Of a DNA stretch of 5,018 nucleotides, positions 1-5,018 are shown one piece after another. Every line of letters starts with the position of its first letter. Position 1 is the first letter of the stretch. Both the position numbers and the translations under genes were made by a program. The DNA is taken from contig JAKPOE010000229.1 of assembly GCA_029548025.1 (NCBI GenBank), positions 1-5,018 of the forward strand, given 5' to 3'. The notes under the pieces were generated by a model that worked only from the letters and a program-made list of their open reading frames with translations, was not told where the DNA came from and did no database searches. Origin of the DNA: Spirochaetota bacterium (GTDB taxonomy: Bacteria; Spirochaetota; UBA4802; UB4802).

Positions 1-34
1 TAATCTTTTCAAGATATTTTTGCGTCAATAAACG

Positions 35-421
35 TTACTTAACCTCTACTGTTGCTCCAGCTTCTACAAGCTGCTTTTTAATCTTTTCGGCTTCTTCTTT
101 AGAAACCTTTTCCTTAACCGCTTTGCCTCCAGCTTCTACCAGATCTTTAGCTTCTTTTAAGCCTAAACCGGTAATGGCACGCACTTCCTTGATAACGTTA
201 ATCTTGTTATCACCAAAACCTGTGAGAATAACATCAAATTCAGTCTTCTCTTCAACTTCTGCTGCACCTGCTCCGCTCCCGCCAGATGCAGCTGCAACAG
301 CAACTGGTGCAGCTGCTGAAATGCCAAACTTCTCTTCCATGGCTTTCACAAGCTCTGCGGCTTCAACAAGCGTTAAACTACCAATTGCTTCCAACAATTC
401 CTGTACTGATAATTTTGCCAT
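35..421 (-). CDS. rplL: 50S ribosomal protein L7/L12
   Basis: This is the stalk protein L7/L12. It sits as dimers on L10 and recruits translation GTPases (IF2, EF-Tu, EF-G, RF3) to the ribosome. The 128-residue product has the usual layout: an N-terminal dimerisation helix pair (about 1-33, starting [14 protein letters not shown]), a flexible Ala/Gly/Pro-rich hinge (about 35-58) and a globular C-terminal domain (about 59-128). The factor-binding segment, around [19 protein letters not shown], lies at residues 78-96. The frame stays open upstream to 466, but the ATG at 421 is the real start: it matches the family N-terminus and is preceded by a strong AAGGAG site 7 nt away, the best ribosome binding site in the cluster. 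That fits the need for several L12 copies per ribosome. It follows rplJ after an unusually long 140-nt spacer, and rpoB is expected past the window edge. Identity is essentially certain. Confidence 0.98.
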   Translation of the reverse strand: MAKLSVQELLEAIGSLTLVEAAELVKAMEEKFGISAAAPVAVAAASGGSGAGAAEVEEKTEFDVILTGFGDNKINVIKEVRAITGLGLKEAKDLVEAGGKAVKEKVSKEEAEKIKKQLVEAGATVEVK

Positions 422-426
422 TATGT

Positions 427-433
427 CACTCCT
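427..433 (-). promoter_or_regulatory. Strong Shine-Dalgarno site of rplL
   Basis: The minus strand reads AAGGAG about 7 nt before the ATG at 421. This near-perfect match to the anti-Shine-Dalgarno sequence decides the start against the 15-residue longer reading. It is clearly stronger than the sites in front of nusG and rplA, consistent with higher translation of L7/L12 from a shared transcript. Confidence 0.85.
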
Positions 434-483
434 TATACTTAGTGAATCTGAAGTTAATACGAACATTTGTCGTAAAAACTTAT

Positions 484-538
484 AAGGGCAACCAATACTC
501 CATAATGTTTACAATTCTGATAAGTATTATGTACCCTT
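484..538 (-). promoter_or_regulatory. Possible RNA stem-loop in the rplJ-rplL spacer
   Basis: In the 140-nt spacer the arms AAGGG (538-534) and CCCTT (488-484) can pair. Inside them AATACT (528-523) pairs with AGTATT (499-494). The two stems are separated by a symmetric 5 by 5 internal loop and capped by a loop of about 23 nt. A short U run (UUUUU) follows 5 nt after the outer stem, so partial termination or processing between rplJ and rplL is conceivable. The stems are short and the loop is large, so this may be chance in AT-rich DNA. No known leader class was recognised. Confidence 0.3.
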
Positions 539-546
539 GATTATAT

Positions 547-571
547 AAATGCTATAACAAGCTAAGCATTT
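547..571. repeat. Inverted repeat spanning the rplJ stop codon
   Basis: A perfect 7-bp inverted repeat, AAATGCT (547-553) and AGCATTT (565-571), is separated by 11 nt and spans the TAG stop of rplJ (564-562). The transcript could form a weak hairpin here. There is no GC-rich stem or clean U tract, so it is not a typical intrinsic terminator. It could be an RNase processing point or have no function. Confidence 0.3.
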
Positions 572-1077
572 TGCTGTGCTACAAGCTTAATACCCCTGGC
601 AAGGGAAGCCATAACTTGATTTATTGCAATAGCTGTCCCTGTAGCAGGCCCATTGATAAGCGACATTACCTGCGACAATAACACCTCTTTGGGGGGTAAT
701 TCTGCAATTCGTTGTACATCCTTTTGAGAATATACAACATTATCCATTATTGCTACGCTAAACTGAAATTTATCCTGCTCTTTCTGAAAATCCTTTAATA
801 CCTTTGCTATTTCACTCAATTCCTTATCAACAAACACCACACCAATAGGACCTGTCAGATGTGTATCTATTGGGGGATATCCGCTATCCTTCAATGCTTT
901 TCTGAATAAATTATTTTTAATTACTTTATACTCAGCACCTTTATCCCGCAAAATCTTCCTCAATTGATAAAGATCTTTTACCTTGATACCGGAATAATGT
1001 GTTAATATAATATTCTTTTTTGAATTCAGTTTTTCTTTTAATTCATTAACAGAATCTATTTTATATTGTTTAACCAT
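562..1077 (-). CDS. rplJ: 50S ribosomal protein L10
   Basis: L10 anchors the ribosomal stalk. Its N-terminal domain binds 23S rRNA next to L11, and its C-terminal helix carries L7/L12 dimers. The product is 171 residues, a normal length for the family. Visible family features are the N-terminal segment with IILTHYSGIKVKDLYQLRK (about 23-41), the basic YKVIKNNLFRKAL stretch (about 51-63) and the THLTGPIGVVF core (about 72-82). The C-terminal helix begins around PATGTAIAINQVMASLARG. The ATG shares one base with the rplA stop (TAATG), with a purine-rich AAGGGG site about 11 nt upstream, so translation is probably coupled to rplA. This overlap leaves no intergenic space for the L10-L12 binding leader known upstream of rplJ in Escherichia coli. 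The gene ends in TAG. Confidence 0.97.
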   Translation of the reverse strand: MVKQYKIDSVNELKEKLNSKKNIILTHYSGIKVKDLYQLRKILRDKGAEYKVIKNNLFRKALKDSGYPPIDTHLTGPIGVVFVDKELSEIAKVLKDFQKEQDKFQFSVAIMDNVVYSQKDVQRIAELPPKEVLLSQVMSLINGPATGTAIAINQVMASLARGIKLVAQQNA

Positions 1078-1760
1078 TACCGTTCTATCCCCTTGTAATT
1101 GATTTTAATGCCTGGCCCCATTGTTGAGCATATATGAAAAGAACGAATATAGTTTCCTTTTGCATCAGAGGGTTTATCTTTAACAACCTGGCCATAGAAC
1201 GATTTAATGTTTTCCGCAAGCTTTTGTTGCTCAAATGAAAGTTTACCAACACCAAGATGGATAACCCCGGTCTTATCGGCCTTGTATTCAACCCTTCCAC
1301 CCTTAAGCTCTTTAACGGCTGTTTTTACATCATCAGTGACGGTGCCAGATTTAGGTTTTGGCATAAGCCCTTTTTTACCCAATATAGGGCCTAACTTTCC
1401 TACCTCTTTCATCATATCAGGGGTTGCAACAACCGCCTCAAAATCAAGCCACCCATTCTTTATCTTCTCGATAACATCTTCTGCACCTACAAAATCAGCT
1501 CCTGCTTCTAAAGCTTCTTTTTGCTTATCACCTTTGCAAATCACAAGCACTTTTATTTCTTTACCAGTGCCATGCGGTAATACCACGGAACCACGTACAT
1601 TTTGATAGCTTTTATGGATAACTTTTATTGCAACCTCAACTGTTTCATCAAACTTTACAAAGGCTAATTCTTTCATTAATGACAATGCTTCATCAATCGG
1701 GTATAATTTGGTCTTATCAACCTTAGCCTTTGCATCAGTAATTTTTTTTCCTCGCTTCAT
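1077..1760 (-). CDS. rplA: 50S ribosomal protein L1
   Basis: L1 forms the mobile arm near the ribosomal E site, binds 23S rRNA and helps release deacylated tRNA. In many bacteria it also represses the rplK-rplA transcript. The 227-residue product carries [14 protein letters not shown] (about 53-66), the L1 signature region [20 protein letters not shown] and the C-terminal [10 protein letters not shown] motif. I chose the ATG at 1760 because MKRGKK matches the usual basic N-terminus and a GGGG stretch lies 6 nt upstream. An in-frame ATG at 1781 has no ribosome binding site. The loop just before QNVRG appears about three residues shorter than in the E. coli protein as I remember it. The stop overlaps the rplJ start by one base. 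Identity is certain; the start is likely. Confidence 0.97.
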   Translation of the reverse strand: MKRGKKITDAKAKVDKTKLYPIDEALSLMKELAFVKFDETVEVAIKVIHKSYQNVRGSVVLPHGTGKEIKVLVICKGDKQKEALEAGADFVGAEDVIEKIKNGWLDFEAVVATPDMMKEVGKLGPILGKKGLMPKPKSGTVTDDVKTAVKELKGGRVEYKADKTGVIHLGVGKLSFEQQKLAENIKSFYGQVVKDKPSDAKGNYIRSFHICSTMGPGIKINYKGIER

Positions 1761-1766
1761 AAAAAA

Positions 1767-1770
1767 CCCC
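1767..1770 (-). promoter_or_regulatory. Atypical GGGG ribosome binding site of rplA
   Basis: The minus strand has GGGG followed by six T residues and then the ATG at 1760. It is the only plausible Shine-Dalgarno element in the rplK-rplA spacer and supports this start over the ATG at 1781, which has only AT-rich sequence before it. Confidence 0.6.
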
Positions 1771-1784
1771 AAATAATTCATTAT

Positions 1785-1803
1785 TAATTAATTATATTAA
1801 TTA
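1785..1803. repeat. AT-only inverted repeat just after rplK
   Basis: TAATTAA (1785-1791) and TTAATTA (1797-1803) form a perfect 7-bp inverted repeat with a 5-nt spacer, two bases downstream of the rplK stop codon. The stem holds only A-T pairs, so any RNA hairpin would be weak. It may simply reflect the base composition of the spacer. Confidence 0.3.
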
Positions 1804-1805
1804 TG

Positions 1806-2240
1806 TTATCCACTTACCTCAACTCCCATTGAACGCGCCGTACCAGCAATGATTTTCTTTGCTGCCTCAACATCATTAGCATTGAGATCCGGCATTTTTA
1901 ATTTAGCAATTTCTTCAAGTTGAGACTGTGTAATGGTACCAACCTTCTTCTTATTAGGTTCACTAGAACCTTTTTCCAACTTAAGAGCCTTTTTAATCAA
2001 TACAGCTGCTGGCGGTGTTTTAACAATGAACGTATATGTTCTGTCTTCATATACAGTAATAATTATCGGCAGTATGGTACCCTGCTGATCCTTTGTTCTA
2101 TCGTTAAAAGCCTTGCAAAATTCCATGATGTTAAGCCCATGCTGTCCCAGAGCAGGCCCTACCGGTGGTGCAGGATTTGCCTGTCCACCAGGAATCTGTA
2201 ATTTAATCTGAGTTACTATTTTCTTCTTTTTTGGAGCCAT
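1806..2240 (-). CDS. rplK: 50S ribosomal protein L11
   Basis: L11 binds the GTPase-associated centre of 23S rRNA at the stalk base and takes part in factor-dependent GTP hydrolysis and stringent signalling through RelA. The 144-residue product begins [20 protein letters not shown]. It contains the N-terminal [20 protein letters not shown] stretch (about 23-42), whose paired prolines (25-26) correspond to the thiostrepton-contact prolines of the family. The C-terminal RNA-binding domain includes [12 protein letters not shown] and ends with [12 protein letters not shown]. The frame opens upstream through a TTG (2249) and an ATG (2246), but the AAGGG site at 2254-2250 is 9 nt from the ATG at 2240 and too close to the others. 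It follows nusG after 26 nt and precedes rplA by 45 nt. Confidence 0.97.
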   Translation of the reverse strand: MAPKKKKIVTQIKLQIPGGQANPAPPVGPALGQHGLNIMEFCKAFNDRTKDQQGTILPIIITVYEDRTYTFIVKTPPAAVLIKKALKLEKGSSEPNKKKVGTITQSQLEEIAKLKMPDLNANDVEAAKKIIAGTARSMGVEVSG

Positions 2241-2266
2241 TGTCATCAACCCTTATATAACTATTA

Positions 2267-2809
2267 TTATATCTTACCTACCTGCACAAAGTCCAATTCA
2301 ACAGGCGTCCCCCTGCCAAATATTTCAACCTTAACGCGCAACCTGCCCTTCTCTGGATATACCTCTTCAATAACACCGGTAAATTCTTTAAATGGACCAT
2401 CAACAACCTTTACGTGCTCTCCTACCGAAAAATCCATAACAACCGACACCTTATCTTTAGTGGTAACCTCACCCATTTTATTGAACAGGTTGTCAACCTC
2501 TTTTTCAGATAATGGCCTTGGATTCTCACTTCCAAACGAACCTACAAAATTTGTAACTCCCGGAATGTTTTTTATTGCCATCCACGTTTCATCATCAATA
2601 ATCATTTCAACAAGAACATATCCCGGAAATATTTTTTTGGATTTTATAACCTTCTTCCCATCTTTAACTGAATGTTCTTCAACAGTTGGAATCTTAACCT
2701 GAAATATCTTATCAGCTAAATTCAGATTTTGCACCTTCTTTTCTAAAGCCAGCTTAACCTTATTCTCATGACCCGAATAAGTATGTATTACATACCAACC
2801 TTTTATCAT
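2267..2809 (-). CDS. nusG: Transcription termination/antitermination factor NusG
   Basis: NusG binds RNA polymerase at the beta' clamp helices, promotes processive elongation and links polymerase to Rho or to the leading ribosome through S10. The 180-residue product is the normal core length. The NGN domain starts with WYVIHTYSGHENKV (5-18) and contains KIFPGYVLVEM (59-69). A linker follows, then the KOW domain with VGEHVKVVDGPFKEFTGVIE (129-148). No insertion domain is seen. The ATG lies only 2 nt after the secE stop and has only a weak GATG-type site in front of it, so translational coupling to secE is likely. secE-nusG is a nearly universal bacterial pair. Confidence 0.98.
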   Translation of the reverse strand: MIKGWYVIHTYSGHENKVKLALEKKVQNLNLADKIFQVKIPTVEEHSVKDGKKVIKSKKIFPGYVLVEMIIDDETWMAIKNIPGVTNFVGSFGSENPRPLSEKEVDNLFNKMGEVTTKDKVSVVMDFSVGEHVKVVDGPFKEFTGVIEEVYPEKGRLRVKVEIFGRGTPVELDFVQVGKI

Positions 2810-2811
2810 AG

Positions 2812-2997
2812 TTATTTCATCACCAGGGAAACAATTTTCATCAAGGTAGCATCAACAAGCCATAAAAAAAGTGAAGTAATTATAACAGTTATAAGAACCA
2901 CCATGGTCAATGCACTAACCTCATCCCTTTCAGGCCAGGAAACTTTTTTAAGCTCATCACGTGATTCTTTAACAAATTGTATGGTTTTATTAAACAC
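2812..2997 (-). CDS. secE: Preprotein translocase subunit SecE
   Basis: SecE is the small essential subunit of the SecYEG translocon; it clamps SecY in the inner membrane. The 61-residue, single-span form is typical of most bacteria outside the gammaproteobacteria. It has an N-terminal amphipathic helix (about 3-16), the conserved hinge motif KKVSWPERDEV (17-27) and one hydrophobic span (about 29-49: LTMVVLITVIITSLFLWLV). Translation starts at GTG. No ATG is available upstream in frame before the rpmG stop. An AAGGTGG site that overlaps the rpmG stop codon sits about 7 nt before the GTG. The gap to rpmG is 11 nt and to nusG 2 nt, so the three genes are almost certainly cotranscribed. Confidence 0.97.
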   Translation of the reverse strand: MFNKTIQFVKESRDELKKVSWPERDEVSALTMVVLITVIITSLFLWLVDATLMKIVSLVMK

Positions 2998-3008
2998 TAT
3001 CGCCCACC

Positions 3009-3161
3009 TTATGCTTTCGTTTCCTTATGCAATGTATGCTTGTTGCAATGCCTGCAATATTTCATCACCTCAAGCTTTCCGGTTTGCTTTTTCTTATCCT
3101 TCTTTGTGGCATAGTTGCGATTTTTACAATCCTTACATGATAATAATATCACTTCACGCAT
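3009..3161 (-). CDS. rpmG: 50S ribosomal protein L33 (zinc-binding form)
   Basis: This is a short gene of 50 codons. The product reads [20 protein letters not shown] at its N-terminus, followed by a lysine-rich segment and [17 protein letters not shown] at the C-terminus. This is the L33 family of the large ribosomal subunit, located near the E site. Cysteines at 9, 12, 36 and 39 form two CxxC pairs, so this is the zinc-binding (C+) variant; many bacteria also carry a zinc-free paralogue, not visible here. The ATG at 3161 has a modest AGGA site about 8 nt upstream. The gene heads the cluster rpmG-secE-nusG, a common arrangement. No Zur-type operator was identified in front of it. Confidence 0.95.
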   Translation of the reverse strand: MREVILLSCKDCKNRNYATKKDKKKQTGKLEVMKYCRHCNKHTLHKETKA

Positions 3162-3201
3162 AATGACATCCTGTTAATGTAATAGTATTTTTTTGCGTTA
3201 T

Positions 3202-3219
3202 GTAATGTTTAACAATTAC
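3202..3219. repeat. Imperfect 18-bp dyad in the rpmG leader
   Basis: The stretch GTAATGTTTAACAATTAC (plus strand) is symmetric in 7 of 9 base pairs, with a 5-bp perfect outer arm (GTAAT/ATTAC). It lies about 40 nt upstream of the rpmG start, in the probable 5' untranslated leader. It could be an operator-like site or a weak RNA hairpin. No regulator is recognised. Confidence 0.3.
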
Positions 3220-3255
3220 TGAAAATGTGTATGCTTTTTAAAGATATGAAAGCAC

Positions 3256-3269
3256 GCTATAAATATAGC
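3256..3269. repeat. Inverted repeat overlapping the putative -10 element
   Basis: On the minus strand GCTATA and TATAGC are separated by TT, giving a perfect 6-bp inverted repeat. It coincides with the candidate -10 hexamer of the operon promoter, a position where a bound protein would block transcription. It could equally be fortuitous, because a TATA-type hexamer is easily self-complementary. Confidence 0.35.
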
Positions 3270-3270
3270 A
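3262..3270 (-). promoter_or_regulatory. Candidate extended -10 promoter for rpmG-secE-nusG-rpl operon
   Basis: The minus strand reads TGCTATATT, an extended -10 (TGn) joined to a hexamer matching TATAAT at five of six positions. The -35 region 16-17 nt upstream is AT-rich and only weakly matches the consensus. A better TTGACG hexamer (3281-3276) lies too close, with 8 nt spacing to this -10. Transcription would begin near 3255, leaving a leader of roughly 95 nt before rpmG. Readthrough from the tRNA-Thr promoter is the alternative or additional source of operon transcript. Confidence 0.35.
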
Positions 3271-3280
3271 CATTGCGTCA

Positions 3281-3294
3281 AGCAATTAATTGCT
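3281..3294. repeat. Perfect 14-bp palindrome in the operon leader
   Basis: AGCAATTAATTGCT is a perfect palindrome. Its centre lies 25 bp upstream of the centre of the next dyad (3256-3269), and it touches a TTGACG hexamer on the minus strand. The position, between tRNA-Thr and rpmG and in the -35 area of the candidate promoter, suits an operator site. The protein that would bind is unknown. Confidence 0.4.
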
Positions 3295-3335
3295 CAAATT
3301 AAAAAAAATACAAATTTTTTAATAAATAACAAAAT

Positions 3336-3408
3336 AGCCCACGACCAGAATCGAACTGGTGACCTTTTGCTTACCATGCAAATGCTCTACCGACTGAGCT
3401 ACGTGGGC
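3336..3408 (-). tRNA. tRNA-Thr (anticodon GGU)
   Basis: A full 73-nt cloverleaf is present. The 7-bp acceptor stem is GCCCACG/CGTGGGC. The D arm is GCTC/GAGC with loop AGTCGGTA. The anticodon stem TTTGC/GCAAA encloses loop ATGGTAA, which gives anticodon GGT. The T arm is ACCAG/CTGGT with loop TTCGATT. The discriminator base is T and the 3' CCA is not encoded, so it must be added by nucleotidyltransferase. This tRNA reads ACC and ACU threonine codons. It stands alone, 174 nt upstream of rpmG. tRNA genes, tuf and the secE-nusG cluster often sit together in bacteria, but no tuf or tRNA-Trp gene is seen here. Confidence 0.96.
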
Positions 3409-3423
3409 AAACCTGAATTAAAC

Positions 3424-3474
3424 ATTATATACTACTTTCTTTAAGTATCCCTGAAAAATATGGTATTTTGTCAA
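3424..3474 (-). promoter_or_regulatory. Candidate promoter region of tRNA-Thr
   Basis: Two good but mismatched elements are visible. A perfect -10 hexamer TATAAT (3429-3424) ends 15 nt before the tRNA 5' end and would give a leader of about 8 nt, but it has a poor -35. A perfect -35 hexamer TTGACA (3474-3469) stands farther upstream and could pair with GATACT (3449-3444) at 19-nt spacing. Either could drive the tRNA. The TTGACA lies inside the doubtful reading frame at 3658-3425. Confidence 0.45.
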
Positions 3475-3658
3475 GTTTTTTATTAATATACTTCTGCGTT
3501 TCAAGCACACCTTTTGTTATTGTATAATTGCATAAAGCGTGGTTTTCAAAACTATAATACAAAGGATGTATCTTTTCGATAGTTACTGTCAAAGAAAAAA
3601 CATAGCTGCAATTGTGCCCATTATAATCACCAAAGTATATAGTAAGGATGTATATCAT
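3425..3658 (-). CDS. Doubtful small hypothetical protein
   Basis: This is an open frame of 77 codons between the HD-domain gene and tRNA-Thr; the product is not recognised. The protein starts MIYILTIYFGDYNGHNC, is rich in Tyr, Ile and Lys, and ends with a polar, lysine-rich segment (KYINKKLDKIPYFSGILKES). It has no clear membrane span, signal peptide or motif. Codon use is similar to the neighbours, mildly favouring a real gene or a gene remnant. Against it, no Shine-Dalgarno sequence precedes the ATG, an 11-bp tandem repeat directly abuts the start, and the 3' end overlaps the likely tRNA promoter (a perfect TATAAT covers its stop codon). It is otherwise the only content of this roughly 300-nt gap. 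Confidence 0.3.
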   Translation of the reverse strand: MIYILTIYFGDYNGHNCSYVFSLTVTIEKIHPLYYSFENHALCNYTITKGVLETQKYINKKLDKIPYFSGILKESSI

Positions 3659-3680
3659 TCATCAATAAGTCATCAATAAG
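3659..3680. repeat. Perfect 11-bp tandem duplication
   Basis: TCATCAATAAG occurs twice without a gap (3659-3669 and 3670-3680), in the spacer after the HD-domain gene and immediately before the ATG of the doubtful small frame. It may be a replication-slippage product or a two-site binding element. Two copies only, so no array. Confidence 0.7.
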
Positions 3681-3707
3681 CACAGCATACGTTATCAACA
3701 ACATTCA

Positions 3708-4439
3708 CTACTCTTTTGCTTCTAAATAATTTTTTAATTGTTTTGCAATGACCAGCCCATGATCAATAAATTCTGGACCATACTGTATGCCAGTTTTTGA
3801 TCTGAATGTATGCCGTATTGTATCAATATGTGCCACCCCTTCTGAAAAATGCATTACTATATCATTGTGCGAAATATGCAACGTGGCTACCATATCCCAT
3901 ATTGTGTATAAAAAATTATCCGGACCCCACCTAAATTTATCAGCATCATACAGTGCATTAGACAAAAGCATTAAATCGTCATTGTCCACCTGTTGATGCT
4001 CTTTAAATGCTTCATGATTTTGTATGGCAAATGAGATTGCCAGCACATCATCTTCCGGAATAAAATGGTAAAAATGATTTTGCACATATTCTGCAGCTTT
4101 TGAAGGATGATCGCTCATCTCACGGAAATAATCATGGAAATATCCTGCCATGAGTGCCAATACTGCTAAATGTATCGAATGTTCTGAGGCCCCCCTCTCT
4201 TTAAGAACTATCGCTGCTGATTCAATAGCTACTTTTTCTGCATGATAAAAGCTATGCCCCAATGCTGTACCTTTGTTATACATGCAACGAGAGCAATACC
4301 GCACAAACGACGATGCGGTTGCTATCCATTGTGCTATAGATATATACCGGTAATTATCTCTATAGAAACGGGGTAGAGGCAATGTTGCAGCACATGACTT
4401 AACAAACTGCCTGCCCTTACGTATGAATTCCTGCTCCAT
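3708..4439 (-). CDS. HD-domain metal-dependent phosphohydrolase, substrate unknown
   Basis: The 243-residue product looks like a cytoplasmic member of the HD superfamily, whose members use one or two metal ions to hydrolyse phosphate esters such as nucleotides. Ligand residues appear in order: H62 and H66 in the helix GHSFYHAEKV, the H102-D103 pair in AGYFHDYFR, H142 in AIQNHEAF, and D165 or D167 in YDADKFRWG. An N-terminal part of about 60 residues lacks HD motifs and carries a CSRC (C49/C52) pair. No membrane segment or (p)ppGpp synthetase domain is seen, and it is too short for RelA/SpoT. The ATG has an AGGA site about 6 nt upstream. The gene starts 33 nt after the hisG stop with no terminator between, so cotranscription is likely, though a histidine role is not implied. 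Confidence 0.8.
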   Translation of the reverse strand: MEQEFIRKGRQFVKSCAATLPLPRFYRDNYRYISIAQWIATASSFVRYCSRCMYNKGTALGHSFYHAEKVAIESAAIVLKERGASEHSIHLAVLALMAGYFHDYFREMSDHPSKAAEYVQNHFYHFIPEDDVLAISFAIQNHEAFKEHQQVDNDDLMLLSNALYDADKFRWGPDNFLYTIWDMVATLHISHNDIVMHFSEGVAHIDTIRHTFRSKTGIQYGPEFIDHGLVIAKQLKNYLEAKE

Positions 4440-4472
4440 GAAATTCCTGTAACATTGAAATGTCGCAGGTTA

Positions 4473-5018
4473 TTATAAACAAACATCCTCCTGCGATACT
4501 ACCTTGTTGAGCGGATATTCGATGATTCCATCAGCGCCGGCATTAATAAGCCTGGGGATAAGGTCCCGGACCACCGATTCATTTATCACGCTTTCAACTG
4601 AAAACCATGTTGCATTATATAGTTTAGATACCGTTGGAGACGTAAGGCTTGGAATAAGCTTTATAACAACATCAAGCTTCTCTTCGGGTACATTCATTTT
4701 AATACCAACAAGATTGCTGGCATTGAGTGCACCTTTTAGCAATAGAGCAATTTGTTTTATCTTTGCGCGTTTTTGCGGATTAGCCATACTTTTTTTATTG
4801 GCAATAAGCTTGGTATTGGTTTCCAGCAATGTATAGATGATTTTTAGCCCGTGTGCCTTAATTGTTGAACCGGTTTCGGTAACCTCAACTATTGCATCAA
4901 CAAGCCCTTCAACTACCTTTGCTTCAGTTGCACCCCATGAAAATTCAACTTTCACAGGAATATTCCGCTCGCTGAAATATTTCCGTGTAAAATTGACAAG
5001 CTCAGTTGATATTGTTTT
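4473..5018 (-). CDS. hisG: ATP phosphoribosyltransferase, long form (5' part outside window)
   Basis: HisG joins ATP and PRPP, the first and feedback-controlled step of histidine biosynthesis. Only the C-terminal 181 residues are present; the frame is open at the window edge and in frame with upstream codons. The PRPP-binding segment is [19 protein letters not shown] (visible residues about 41-59), preceded by [11 protein letters not shown]. After the catalytic part comes the ACT-like regulatory domain (about visible residue 100 onward: [20 protein letters not shown] through [14 protein letters not shown]). The enzyme is therefore the long, homohexameric type that binds histidine directly and needs no HisZ. 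The GTG at 4955 is internal and is not the start. Other his genes are not seen downstream. Confidence 0.95.
   Translation of the reverse strand, partial: KTISTELVNFTRKYFSERNIPVKVEFSWGATEAKVVEGLVDAIVEVTETGSTIKAHGLKIIYTLLETNTKLIANKKSMANPQKRAKIKQIALLLKGALNASNLVGIKMNVPEEKLDVVIKLIPSLTSPTVSKLYNATWFSVESVINESVVRDLIPRLINAGADGIIEYPLNKVVSQEDVCL

Noticed and set aside
1..34. rplL-rpoB attenuator or rpoB start
   Set aside because: Only 34 nt remain downstream of rplL; they hold no hairpin, ribosome binding site or start codon, so nothing can be called.
123..485. Plus-strand open frame of 120 codons
   Set aside because: It is antisense to rplL, has no family resemblance and reflects the codon bias of the gene on the other strand. 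The same reasoning removes the other plus-strand frames, for example at 1207-1605, 2768-3163 and 4504-4836.
540..568. Possible internal promoter for rplL (TATAAT at 545-540)
   Set aside because: The -10 is perfect but the hexamer at 17-nt spacing (TGCTTA) matches the -35 consensus at only two positions, and there is no extended -10. In AT-rich DNA this is expected by chance.
1085..1300. Minus-strand frame of 71 codons inside rplA
   Set aside because: It is an out-of-frame overlap within the well-supported rplA gene, with no ribosome binding site or homology; no sign of a frameshift in rplA.
2241..2266. L1 protein target site in the nusG-rplK spacer
   Set aside because: L1 often binds an mRNA mimic of its rRNA site upstream of rplK, but the spacer is only 26 nt and no rRNA-like stem with the expected internal loop could be drawn.
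3299..3322. AT-only stem with a T8 run on the minus strand, 14 nt downstream of tRNA-Thr
   Set aside because: TTAAAAAA and TTTTTTAA can pair but the stem has no G-C pair and its T run is part of the stem, so it does not qualify as an intrinsic terminator.

Overview
The window is an AT-rich bacterial chromosome segment in which every convincing gene lies on the minus strand, so it is read here from high to low coordinates. It carries the conserved translation/transcription cluster rpmG-secE-nusG-rplK-rplA-rplJ-rplL, which in most bacteria continues into rpoB-rpoC. rpoB would begin just beyond position 1. The phylum cannot be fixed from the sequence. All seven cluster proteins are ordinary bacterial forms with no organellar or archaeal features.

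Region 5018-4473 holds the 3' part of hisG (long form, with its C-terminal regulatory domain), entering from outside the window. An HD-domain protein of unknown substrate follows 33 nt later (4439-3708) and probably shares its transcript. Region 3707-3409 holds an 11-bp tandem duplication, a doubtful 77-codon reading frame, and the likely promoter of a tRNA-Thr(GGU) gene (3408-3336). Region 3335-3162 is an AT-rich leader with several dyad symmetries and a possible extended -10 promoter for the downstream operon.

From 3161 to 35 the genes are tightly packed: rpmG (four-cysteine L33), secE (GTG start), nusG, rplK, rplA, rplJ and rplL. Spacers are 11, 2, 26, 45, -1 and 140 nt, which suggests one transcript with translational coupling at secE/nusG and rplA/rplJ. 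The products link ribosome stalk and L1-arm assembly (L10, L7/L12, L11, L1), transcription elongation (NusG) and protein export (SecE). The unusual points are the 1-nt rplA/rplJ overlap, which leaves no room for a classical L10 leader upstream of rplJ, and the long, potentially structured rplJ-rplL spacer.

Most of the window is standard housekeeping sequence. I found no convincing undescribed system. The least explained pieces are the HD protein, the small reading frame beside the tRNA, and the dyad-rich operon leader.
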